Source of the DNA: Phallusia fumigata
Taxonomy: Eukaryota > Chordata > Ascidiacea > Phlebobranchia > Ascidiidae
Reading direction: 5' to 3'
NCBI GenBank assembly: GCA_008931825.1
Contig: QXVZ01020928.1
Span: 1 to 38,036, forward strand
Length of the DNA stretch: 38,036 bases
Part shown: piece by piece, positions 1-11,600 of the stretch
How the letters are laid out: every line of letters starts with the position of its first letter
Position numbering within the stretch: position 1 is the stretch's first letter
Made by a program: the position numbers and the translations under genes
The notes under the pieces: model-generated
What the model saw: only the letters and a program-made list of their open reading frames with translations
Databases searched by the model: none
What the model was told of the DNA's origin: nothing

Positions 1-1
1 T

Positions 2-3000
2 TTAGCTGATCTTGATTCTAATGACAGTGATTTTGAGGACTCATTGCTTGCTTCAATGCAAACCCAGAAGTACAGCACTACAAAGATCAGTTCAAATACC
101 AAAGACGAAATTTCTGTAGCTGTAACTACTTTTCACACAGACCTAGATGACCACCTTCCATCGAGCCATGAATTTTTCGCATCGCCGACAGACAGTCCTG
201 AAGACATACTGCCATGTGAAGACACTGAACCAGTAGAGACTTCCCAATCTATAAGTAGCGTAACCAACACAGAAGATCTTGTAGAAACACCGGATTTTGT
301 GAATTCCCTTGAAAATGAAACTGACCCCACTGTACCAGTGATTGGTGAATCACAGTCATTTGAAGTGAGCTTGAAATCGCGCTTGTGTAGTACTTTGGAA
401 GACACCCAGCCTGTCAATGACAGAAAAGTTCAGCAGTTGAAGGCATCACAATTACAAGACACTTTCGGGGATACAGTACCATGCCAAAATGACAACACAA
501 CACTGAACTTGAAAAGTTCTAAAAACGAGGAGCTTAATATTGGTAAAAACAAAGACACGGAACAAAACAGTGTGCCTGCACATACTGCCAATGAATTGGA
601 TGAAAACCATGCACCATCTATAAATGATAAAAGTGCAACTGATGTTAAACTTGAAAAATTAGTGGATGGTAATTATAATTCTGTAGATTTAATTTCTGGC
701 CTTGCTGCCACTGCTGCAGTTGTAACAGAAACAACAGACAGCAAACCAGATGATACTAAATCTTGTGAGTCTCCAGAAAAGACAGTTCTAATTCCAAATG
801 CAAACATGAAAGATGCAACTAACCACATGGCACAAAGTTCTCATATTAATGAAATAACAAGTACAAAAATGTCCAACAATACTACAGTTGCAAATGCTGA
901 GAATATCAATACTGAAGAGGTGCAGACATGTCCTGTCAAAGATGTTGGTGTTTTGGATAACAGTACAATAAATGATCCAGGATGTTCTGTAGAGAATAAT
1001 GATGACACTTTAACACAAGTGTACAGTTTGGAGTCATTCGACAATAGCCGAGTAGATGAAAAAACAAATTTGTTGGTAACAAATTATCCTCAAATTTCTT
1101 TAACAAGTGATGATAGTAAAGTTAAAGAACTTTCTGCTGAACTTAAGGGTGGTGAAACCAAACTGCCTTGCATAAAAAATGATGGTATAGTCATTGAAGA
1201 AAAAAACGCAACACATGAGGATGATTGTGAAACGCAGGTGTACTCAATGCCATCATTAGCTGAAAATGTCCATGCCACTTTATCTGATGATGACATTCTG
1301 CAAACTCAAATATATTCAGAATCGAGTTTGACGAATAGAGAAACAGCTTCTGTTTCTGGTGAAAATGCAGTTCAAACTGATATTGGTATTGCTACAGTTG
1401 ACAGCAATAACAATGAAATGGAAACTTCGCCTGTTCAACCGACTCGCAAATCTGCTAGGACTCGTAAAGCTAACAGGCGTTTAACGGAGAACAAAACAGA
1501 ACCATCCTCCTTGTCTACAAGAAGTAAACGAAAAAAGAAAACTGTTCCTGTTGTATCTGAAAGTGATCAAAAATCGAACATAGGAAATACCAAAGCACAG
1601 AAATCAAAACCCAAAAAATCCGCAGAAGCTTCTTCATCTCAAAAAAGGTACAAGATCTTAAGTTCATAATTTTGCATTTACACGTAATTATATGCTGAAT
1701 TTATGCAGGAAAAGACTTGTGTAAAAGTTTTTCTTCAGCTGGTTTGGTATGTGTCTAAAACAGTCTGAAATTTGGACAAATATTCCAACAAATCCATTAC
1801 TAAATGACTGTTTTATAAAAGAATAAACTTTCATTACCCACATTAACAGAATCACAAAGGCCAAAAAGGAGAGGACATCAAAAACAACACAAGAAATCAA
1901 GCAGGAAGTGAATGCTGGTCGTGGGGAATGTAGCTACAATCCACAAACAAAATTGGTAAAAATTGAATTTCAACCTGTTTCGATTAAAACCGAATCGCCA
2001 CAGAAGAGTGTAACACCTGCAACTAGCAAACAAAGGCCAAGTCGAAAGAGAAAGAAAGTCCTTGATGAAAGTGGGACTGAATCCGGATCATCCGAACCAC
2101 CAGCAACCGGTAAAAAAATCTTTCAAAACTTGATGCCAACTTAATTAGAATGAGGGATACTTAAAGAGCTTTCTTTAAAAATATTTATCTGATACAAAAA
2201 TCTATTCCATTTTGTCATGTGATCTGATTGTCACAAAACTACTTTTAAATGTTGGAATGTTTAAAAGTAAATGTGACCTAGTTCCCAACCATTAATGTTT
2301 TTGGGATTTTGCATCGGTTTTGTAAATCACTTTCATAGTGACATTGCATGCATAATCCAGTGTATTTAGCATCCAGTAACCAATAGCTAAATATTAAAGG
2401 CATTTTTTTTGATTTTATGATAACAAGTCATAAAAAAGGCAATTTTTAAAATGCTATACGTTTAGTACACAATACAAATGCTCCTTAGAAAATAAGCAAA
2501 TTTACTGATGTCGAAATCTCTTTAGCTAAGAAAATGAAGAATGAAAGTAATGAAAATGATTTGGCTCGTTCTGCTTCACTTTCACTAAGACCACGCAGAT
2601 CAAAACCAAAGATAATGTTCACAGGTTTGTTTCCACTTTTTTCTGTGTGTCAGTGACTACCAACATTTAAATTCACGACACTTGACCCCATATCCCCTGA
2701 TTGTTTAGTGCCCATACTATTGTTTTAAGTAACTTCAACTACCCTGAGCTTGTCCATGTCATTTTGCCAATAAGTCTTTGGTGGTTTTGGATATAACTGT
2801 TGACACATAGCCTCTGTGGTCCCTCGCTAGCTCCAAAAGAGTAAATCGCTTTGCATGCATGCAAACACCACAACTGATAAGTTTATGTGATGATGAGTTA
2901 AATGGAGTATGAACTGTTATTTAATCAACATGATGTAAAAGCAAAAGTAACCTGACTAAGGACAGCCATAAACTTTAAAAATTTTAAAAAACTTTATTTT

Positions 3001-4211
3001 TTAAACGATTTTAAAAAAGTCCACAAGATTTTTTAAACCACTTGGTTTGCTTTTCATCAACTTTTTTGTAAAACAACCAGTAACATTTGTATTATTTTTA
3101 GGTGTTGTCGACAAGATTGGGGAATCAATAATTCGTTCACTTGGTGGCAGCCTTACTGATAACCTGCATGATTGCACACACCTGGTGACAGACAAGATTC
3201 GTCGAACAATAAAATTTCTTTGTGCTCTGGTTAGAGGAATTCATATTGTGAGTCCAGAGTGGCTAAGAGAGTCTGACAACAATGGAAGGTAATTGTATAA
3301 TGAAGGAAATAGTACATGTGGAAAACATCAATTTGGGATGTGGAATGAAAATATGGAGAATGCCACCTCTCTAGTTTATAGCTTTTTATTTTCAGGTTTG
3401 TAGGTGAGGAGGAATTCCAACTTCATCATGATCCCAACAAAGCCAGTGATGACTCTCCTCCAGTAGATCTCGAATCCCAATACAACTTCAATTTGTCCTC
3501 AAGTCTCTACATCTCCAGGAGCAGGAAGGAGCAACTTTTCTCGGGACTCCTGATCCATGTCATGAAGTCAGTCCTTCCCCCTCCTGAGCAAATGCATCAG
3601 ATTCTGGCATGCGGAGGAGCAGAGGTGGCAAAGAAGTTGCCTCGAGCCAGGGACGAGGAGCAGTGGAAGAAGCTTGTTGTCATAGCAACGGAGAAGGATG
3701 AGAAAGCTTGTGCAACTGCATTGAAGGTAATTGGGACTTGATACATTTGTGTATAATTTCACAATCACCTTTTCAGTAATAGTTACCAGACATAAAATGT
3801 ATCAGCCACAAACAAATAGTTCAGACAATCATGGTGTGCCAATATGCCAGCAAAGGTACAGTCATAAAATATAGGTCTTTTGCAAAATCCTAAATGCAAC
3901 TATTTTCGCAACTCTTTCCTGGCTGCTATTGCATATTATTTGTTTTGACCTTTTATGATTTATTTTGTTGCATAAACTTTTCTGTTTTACAAAATTTCTA
4001 GCGCGGAGCCACAGTCGTGTCCAATGAATTTGTTTTGACCGGAATTCTACGCCAGGAGTTGGAAGTTGACAAGTTTAGGCTCTTTACTAGCTCTGGTACA
4101 ACGTTATCACCACCAAGTGGCCAGCTGGATGAGACAAAGATGTCCACAAGAGGGAGCTCAAAAGCCACGAACAGCAAGAAGCCAGCTGGAAAAAGAAAAC
4201 GAAAAACCTAA
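2..4211 (+). CDS. MDC1: MDC1-like DNA-damage checkpoint mediator, 3' part (6 exons)
   Basis: This is the C-terminal part of a nuclear scaffold that docks on phosphorylated histone H2AX at DNA breaks and recruits repair factors. Exons: about 6-1647, 1850-2109, 2526-2624, 3102-3288, 3396-3726, 4002-4211; phases match at every junction and TAA is at 4209-4211. The frame is open to the left edge and a tttag at 1-5 looks like an acceptor, so the 5' exons (an FHA domain is expected there in the family) lie outside. Exon one is long, acidic and Ser/Thr-rich with three TQ[V/I]YS motifs, then basic tracts (RKSARTRKANRR; SKRKKK). The last three exons encode tandem BRCT domains: FTGVVDKIGE, SLGGSLTD, HLVTDKIRRTIKFLCAL and SPEWL are very close to vertebrate MDC1 BRCT1, and SNEFVLTGIL is the BRCT2 end. 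The protein ends in a basic GKRKRKT tail. PTIP or another BRCT protein is much less likely. Confidence 0.88.
1013..1318 (+). other. Three TQxY phospho-docking motifs in MDC1
   Basis: In-frame TQVYS (1013-1027), TQVYS (1232-1246) and TQIYS (1304-1318) recur in an acidic setting (D/E residues on both sides). In vertebrate MDC1, ATM phosphorylates the Thr of repeated TQxF motifs and the RNF8 FHA domain binds them; that FHA domain is known to favour an aromatic residue at +3, which Tyr would satisfy. Related single TQ/TV sites (EDTQPV, GDTVPC, EDTEPV) occur earlier in the exon. The role as RNF8 docking sites is inferred. Confidence 0.7.
2604..4110 (+). other. Tandem BRCT domain region of MDC1 (exons 3-6 of the window)
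   Basis: BRCT1 begins at the FTG motif encoded across the 2624/3102 junction and runs through WLRES (to about 3288); BRCT2 runs from about 3440 to 4080. The residues known in human MDC1 to hold the H2AX phosphoserine and its C-terminal carboxylate (Thr of FTG, Lys and Arg of RRTxKFL) are all present here, so phospho-tail binding looks intact. The inter-BRCT exon (3396-3726) is visibly more GC-rich than the rest of the gene. Confidence 0.85.
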
Positions 4212-5284
4212 TTTCGTTTCTTTTGTTTTTCTTGGACCTATTTTAACTTCTGACACATGAGTTTTTAATCTAAATCTATTCTGTTTCACTTCACTGGTGA
4301 CATAAATAGGTGAGCCCAAATTTTTCAAAACCAAAAGGCACAATTTGTAACTTGTTTGGTGATGTTTGTGGGTGGCACATATTTTTAAAATGGTTGAAAA
4401 GCTTGCTGGAAGCTTATCTCTCTGCACATTTCATTTTTGATTGTGTTAGTTTAAATGGCATTTGATCTTTTAGTTTGTTGTTTAAAACAAAACGTCAAGT
4501 CTGTTTTTTCTGGGATCTTTAAACATTACTTTTCCAGTTATTGCTGATTTTGTGAGGTGTTGTTCATGCATTTATGCTATATTTTACACTTTTTTAAATT
4601 CAGTGGTTTTCTAGCAATTTTATCAACTCGACGTGCTTGCGAATTTTTGTTATTTCATCTCTTATTTCAGCACTGCCTTTTTTGCTATGCCTTTACAGTT
4701 TACGGCTTCTAAAATCAGTTCTAATACAACTACCCTTCAGGTGTATTTGGTGAGTTATTGTGTGTATTACTTGTTTTTTTTGCGCGAGTTTGCCGGTATG
4801 GAGCGATTGTAGCAACAAATCCGTTCCTTAAAAACAAATTGAAATTTTCATTGTTTCTTAAGTTGGTCATATTCATTTGACGTCACTTATTCATTCAATT
4901 CTAATCTCAAGGAAGTACATGATCCGAAATAAGCGAACATTTGTATTTATCACTGCAAATAGGCAATAGGGTGACGATGCACTGTGTATCTACCGTAAAG
5001 ACCTACAATATTTGGTTTTAAACTAATTAATTTTCCACACCTGGAGGAAAAACAGGTAACAATGGGAGGTAGGCTTAGTAGCTGTCCGACGCAATCTTTT
5101 GTTGCTGGTCACTACTTTCTAAGAGTAATACATTTTTAATGAGTTCAGCAGTTATTGTTATCATATTTATATCACACATTACAATTTAGTCTAGTGGTGG
5201 TGGGTAACACTAGGAGTTAAGTTTGTACTCATAAAATAACAGCATTGTAAAAATTTTGCCTTTAGAATTAAGCTACAAAGTTTA
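4212..5284. other. Spacer between MDC1 and the REJ-type receptor gene
   Basis: It contains the MDC1 3' untranslated region and the promoter side of the next gene on the same strand. I see no convincing coding exon, RNA gene or transposon ends and no AATAAA. A pyrimidine run followed by tttag at 5261-5265, 20 bases before the next ATG, could be a splice acceptor in the 5' leader, or a trans-splice site if this is a tunicate. Confidence 0.5.
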
Positions 5285-5647
5285 ATGGAAGCTCTAAAAA
5301 AAGTTGTGATTTACGGTAAGCATCTGTACATTATTCTAACAGAACTTTAGTTTGTTGGCATTAACACTTCAATACTACGATTTTTACGCCAAATGTATTG
5401 CTGCAGGTTTTTGTGTAATTTGCGCGATTGTAACAATCCAGTGCAGTAAAGTCGCGGAACCAAACTATCCTGAACTGCAAGAAAGGTAAGTAAATTTTTG
5501 GCGGGACGAAGTTTCGGCAAATGAGATCATGACCAAATTGTGTTTTTAGCGGTGAACTTTCAAATGCGACGGGCTGCGGACCTTGTAAAACAATTTGTGG
5601 AGGTGACAAACTGAAAAACAAGTGTTGGTGTGGATGCCATGAATATG
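5285..5647 (+). other. Exons 1-3: signal peptide and small Cys-rich module
   Basis: The ATG at 5285 opens MEALKK followed by a hydrophobic run (VVIYGFCVICAIVTIQCS), a standard secretory signal split by an intron after residue 10. Exon 3 adds a compact module with six cysteines (CGPC, TICGG, KCWCGC), about residues 46-65. Start choice: first in-frame ATG just before a signal-like stretch, with the exon 1 donor in phase with exon 2. Confidence 0.8.
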
Positions 5648-8600
5648 GTAAGATGGTGTACTTGTAGATTTTCTAGGTAGCAAAGAAAAACTGCTTCCAA
5701 TGTGGCGGGGTACTTTGTGTCCGCAAGGTTGCCGGTTCCAAATCCAATTTTGTCTTGTTTTTTTATCTGAGCAAGAAACTGAAACTGCATTGTTCCAGCA
5801 GGGTTGCCAGTTTGGCCTTTAGGAAATTTGTAGAATTTTGCTGAATTCAAAGCCCTTGGACAAAAGAATTTGGTTTGGCCGAGAAAAATAATTTGGCCAC
5901 AAATTTTTGAAATAAATTTGAAATCAATCCTCTAGAACAGTGTTTCTCAAACTTTTTTAGCCCAAGGACCACTTTATCTTTGAATTTTTTTCTGAGGACC
6001 ACCAAACAGAATTCCATTTTAACATGCTCATAAAACAGGTGATTATATAAACCCGTGCCTAGTTAAGTCATCTTTTCGCAGACCACTATGAGGAGGTGGT
6101 GGACCACTAGCGGTCCGCGGAACACACTTTGAGAATCACTGCTCTAGAAAGCCTCTGCTCAAAAGGTGCTAGTTGCATACAAGACCCTCTATAGCTTATT
6201 TGTTAAAAAAACAAGTGACCTAAAATTGCAACAGGAACTTGATTTGTAGTGATTGCTTTTGTGTGCCACGACCACAATAGACTATGTCGACTATATTCGT
6301 TGGGTGGTGAAATATGTTTGTGTTAAGCAACCCAAACACGTATATTTCCATAAAAAAGTCGCACACCTATGACACTAAACATAAATAGCATTGTACCATA
6401 ATGCCAGCAAGTTTTGCCAACTGAACTCTGTGAATAACATTTGTAGCAAAAGCTCTCTGATCTGTATCATTGTACCGCTTTGTCACAAACATTTCATGTT
6501 CAAAACTTTAGTTTTAGCATTAAACAAGCTGTTTGCTGTTGAAAATTAAAACTGATTTTGCTAAATTTTCTGCAATTTTTGCTGAATTTTACCAGTTGTT
6601 AGGCTGAATTTTTAAATTTTGACCTGGCAACCCCGTGCTTCAGTGGAACCTGATGGGTTGACCCAAAATAAAGTCATTAAATTTTTGAAAAATCAAATGA
6701 ACAAAGTGATACAACAGAAAGAACTGTAAAGAGGGAGATATCTTGCCGGGTAATTATGAGCGTGACGCATTCAGGCTTTGTTTCGAGAATATAAAATAAA
6801 ACAACCAATCAACAAACTCAGATATGTAAACTATGCTACTGCAGTTATTCCTGGAGCTTCTTTTTTTCGATTTGGAAAAATCTAACCACCTACATTGATC
6901 GTTTTCACTAAACAGATTTGAGAATTTTTTTGGAACTGTAAACTCATAAGCAAGTCTGGATGTGTGCTTCTAAAGCATGATTGTAGTTGGGAATGAATTA
7001 AAACTGTGTCTTTCTACCCAGATCCACAACATAATGGGAATGAAAAGAAATGTTTGGCACTAAAAGCCCAATGGAAACAACTTGAACAATTTGTGACACT
7101 AAATTTAAAAGAACAACTTAACAGGTAGGCATTTGATTTTTTAACTGTCAACATTGCCAAAAAAGAACAGTATTTTTCAAATTTTCTTGTTTGTTTTGTA
7201 GCACTGATGATGGCAACTTACTTGCTAGTGAGGAACAATTTTACAAATTTTCTCGATCTTTTCTTTATGCTTTGGTTGTTCTATCACATAATGAACATCA
7301 AAACCACCAGACTCCTAATATTCACACTGATTTAGCAAATGGTACCAACTCTTCTAATGAGGCATTTTTTGAACATAATGATTCCAAATCTTGGAATTAC
7401 CGGTGGTGCACCAAAAATGTTCCTTGGTTCAAGAATCTAACTGAAAATATTAGTGACAACTTCTATCCTCACATCTTGCAACCTATGTTTGATGAAATCT
7501 TAAAAGATCAATTTTTTGGAGAAATCAATTCGACAGGTTTTAGTGGTTTTGAGAATCGCAATGGATCAATTCACTTTTCTGAAGGCTTCATTTTTCTTCT
7601 ATCTCTGTTTGAGAACCAGATGGAAATAAAAAACTGGAAATACTTGAATGAAAGTAAATTAAAGTCATCACCAGAAAATGAAGAAAAGTGGTTCAAAAGC
7701 TTTTGTGGATTAATATCTCATAAAAATGGAAGTAGGGATGGCACATCTTTTAAACATGATGACATTCATGTCTCTGAAAAGTCTCTTAATATGGGTAGTA
7801 AAAATCACAGCAACATATCTGATGTTTTAGGACTGTACAGAAAAACATGTGAACAATATTCTAACATTTCAAACAGGAAGTTTAATGCACTCAGGATCCA
7901 CTTGCAACATTTTCAAAACATTTCTGAAGAAAATTTTGAAGCGTTGGTTTCTTCCACACCCTGGACTAATTTCAGCCACAGTGATTTTTATTCGGGGTTC
8001 TGGAGCTTTCTAAGTAATAAAACTAATGGGCAAAATCAATTCAACAACACGCATGTGTATTTAGCAGCTCAAGCAATGCACAATATGTACTGGTTGCAAA
8101 AAAATTGGGGGAGCTCTCAATTTAACAGATCAAATACCTGGCAGGTATATTGGAACACTTCAGAGTACAAAAATGGAAATTTTAGTGTCTCGGCCAATCT
8201 TTCATGGTACAAAAAGAGCCAATTCTGCAGCCATGTACTCTGGGAACATGTACTTAATACAAATCATCATTATGATTACAAAAATCATCAAGACTTTGAC
8301 AATTTAAAAGTTGGTACAAGTTGTAATCCATGGGTCTATCGTCTGAAGGCTGGCTTGCACAAAACCCAGCCCAATCAGAAAAATTTTGTTGGAAAAATAT
8401 TAAAAATTATGTGGGAGCTGCACGGTGCAAGTTACAATCTTACACGAACTGATTGGAATTACAAAAACAAAAGCTTGTCGAACATTTTAAATGGTTCCAA
8501 ATTTACTCCTGAAAAAGATGATTTAAAGATAGACCACCAACAGTACCTTCTGAGTCTGTTTCAAATTATTAACCCTGAGAATCTTGCTTTCCTGAGTGAG

Positions 8601-11600
8601 TCTGTAAAAGACACAGCAGAAAATATGAAAGAAAAAGGTATTTGTTGCACATGTTACATGTTTAAAAAGCTATTTTTTAATAAATTTGCTTGCTCTAATT
8701 TGCTTCTAAAAGTGAAATTTACAGTTTTTTGTCATGTTTTTGACATTAGATGGATCTACAAGGGAAAACGATTTTTCTGACTATGAACCAATTATCCGAA
8801 AACTTAACATCACCAGTCTTATTTATCAACTAAATTCCTGGCAAAGAAAGACCAATAAAACTTGCTACCCATCAGGTAAGAAGTGTATTACTGTAAAGCA
8901 AAAGTGAATGTTATGGACTAAAAATGCTCCTGACTCCTGCAGGCCAAAGGGATGCAATTATAAATCAACTAATGAAGGATATTGACAGCTGCACCACCAA
9001 TAGAACATTTCATCAGACAAATGTATTTAAGAGTTACAGCACACCAAGACCGGGTAATCTGTTACTGACATAGTTTATGATGTCATGTTCAGAATTAAAT
9101 TTACTGAGCACTATGCTTGTTTTTTATCCATCTGGTTACTTCATCAGAGGGCTAAATAGAAGCAACTTTTAGAAACACTGCAGGCAAATCTAAACTTGCA
9201 TTTATTTTATTTTTATTTGACAGCATATGACATGCGTTTTCAAGTTATATTCTTGTATGACAGGCCATACCACTGTGGTTGTTCAACGATTACTTCAGGG
9301 CTTTTTTTTAACCGAAAAACAAATTGAATTACTCCTTCATGTATTGCAGAATTTCCATCTCCTACACCATTTACCAAACCCAGTTCAGAACAGACAGAGT
9401 TTTTGGTTCCAGAGTACATTGCTAGTGGTAAAGATAATGACAAAGGGTTCAGATTGGACGAGGTTTTACCTCACAATTCCATATTTGTTGTGACTTATAT
9501 TCCCAGTCCCCAGATTGGTGTTTTTGAATATCAAGGTAAGAGAACATTAGGCAACAATAAATGTCGATTGTCAAACTGGCTGGTTTGTTTGTCTTGAAGT
9601 TACCATTTATAGGGAAATGTCGGCTGTGTTTTGAACCAGGTGTATTTTTATCAAGTTTCCAGTAGTGGTGATGATGATGTGGTTGAATATCATGACTATG
9701 ATGCTGACAATAATGAAGATGACGATCATGATAAGGATGACAAGAAAGGTGAAAACGAGAAAGAATTGCAACCTAAGCAACAGGAGTTGCCCACAAAATT
9801 TGAACAGTTGTGCAGTGAAGGATGGATTTGTGTAGAAACAGGTTGGTTGAAGCTAACTGAAAAGTAACTGCCAAGCAATATAAACATTGCAATACCATAA
9901 AAATATTNTTTTAATAACAAGTTAAAGATTGCCTTGCGTATTGTTGTTCAGATGCCAACAACTTGAAATTTTTGATTCGTGAACAAAACCCAGGACTTCA
10001 GGCTTTTTGGGAACTCTTAAGAAAAAGTTTACAGAAGGCAATTTACGATGTTCTTATATCCAGAGATATTTTGAAGGCTTTTTCTGTTGAATACAAGGTG
10101 TGCAGTTCGAATCAATGATGAGATATTGTTGTTGTGGCTGGAGCTGTAATCAAGCAAATGTGCACAAATATTTGTTGGATAAAAGTACATTTAGTATCTG
10201 TTTTTAGCAGTTAAAACTGGAATAAATTGCTTTAAAGATGTCAGTTTTCATTTTTTTTTTGAAAAGGGATTTTTTATGAATCAATATAATATTGTTTTTT
10301 ATTTGTTTGCCCTCTGTTTTTTGTTGCATTGTAGATCGTATCAGAAACATTGCTTGATGTGTGTGGGGGACAAACCACCTCTATACTTGACTATTTTGCT
10401 TTATTTTGTTACAAACCCACCTGCGTAATGCTACTAAATTATTAATTTATTGAAAAGAATATTTTATCACAAAAACCAGTTTGCCTCCATTGCTTTTATC
10501 ATGTCGCAACAAAAAACTCCTTTCACAGTTTACTGGTGAGCAACAATGGACCAAGGTGAAAAATGGGAAATCTTTTGTGGTTTCTGGTGATGGAAACCTA
10601 AAATTTACACCCAAGAAAAAGCTGGATCCTGCTCGTTTTAAATTTCAAATTAAGAAAAGCGAGGATATAACATGGAGTCAATTTTACATTGAGGTATTTT
10701 TACAATAGCGTTGTTGCTGCGATATAAAAGTGATCAATGACAAATAAAAATAGCAAATAGTTTGTGATAGATTACTTTGATTTAAATTATCACATGTTTC
10801 TTTCGCAGATTTATAAAAATACAATTACCTTTGCTTTTTTAACAAGTTACTTTGTAATGACACTTTTATACATCCCACAATTTTAAACAAATTCTATGTA
10901 ATTGTGCATTTAAATTCTTGTGCATCTTTTTCTCTTTAATCTGTCACGACACATTCACTTCTGTCCTTGTAGATTAAGCCAGTCCCAGAAGCACCCAAAC
11001 TCAAAGTTCCAAAAGGTTTTTCACTGGATCCTGTTCCATTTGATATTGATTTAAACTTTGGCATGAATGTCTCAAGCCTTGCTAAGGTGCTGTTAAAGGA
11101 AAATGAAAAGACTGATAACATTTCTCTGTTTGTAAAACCGTTGAATTCACATCTTGGTAAGTAGTCACATATCTGCAATTGTAACTGTAAATATGTTTAT
11201 TTGCACATTAAAGCAGAGCTTTCCAAACTAGGAGCCACACAACGAATTTTGTGGATTGCAAGTATGCTTTTTCTCATATAGTGTTACACATGTGAAATTA
11301 ATATTTCATTTCTTCTAGCAATACTATTTTCAACCATTGATGTATTTTGGACTCCTTTTTTCCGTCAAGTTTAAGGCCTAAAAAAATTGTTTAGAAACAA
11401 TAAGGGTTGGTATACCAAAAAGTTTGGGAAGCCGTGCATTAAAGCTTTTGGGGAGCAAATCAAAAGATCTAGGAATTAATGCAAGTAAAACTTCTCCAAT
11501 AAAAGTTAGCTGTGGGTTTTAAATTTACAACCAAGGTTGTTAGTATATTTGTTAAATTTTTTAAGTTTTTTTTTTCAATCACCAAATATTGTATGTTCCT

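Noticed and set aside
5560-5850. 96-codon minus-strand frame
   Set aside because: It is antisense to exon 3 and the following intron, with no features of its own.
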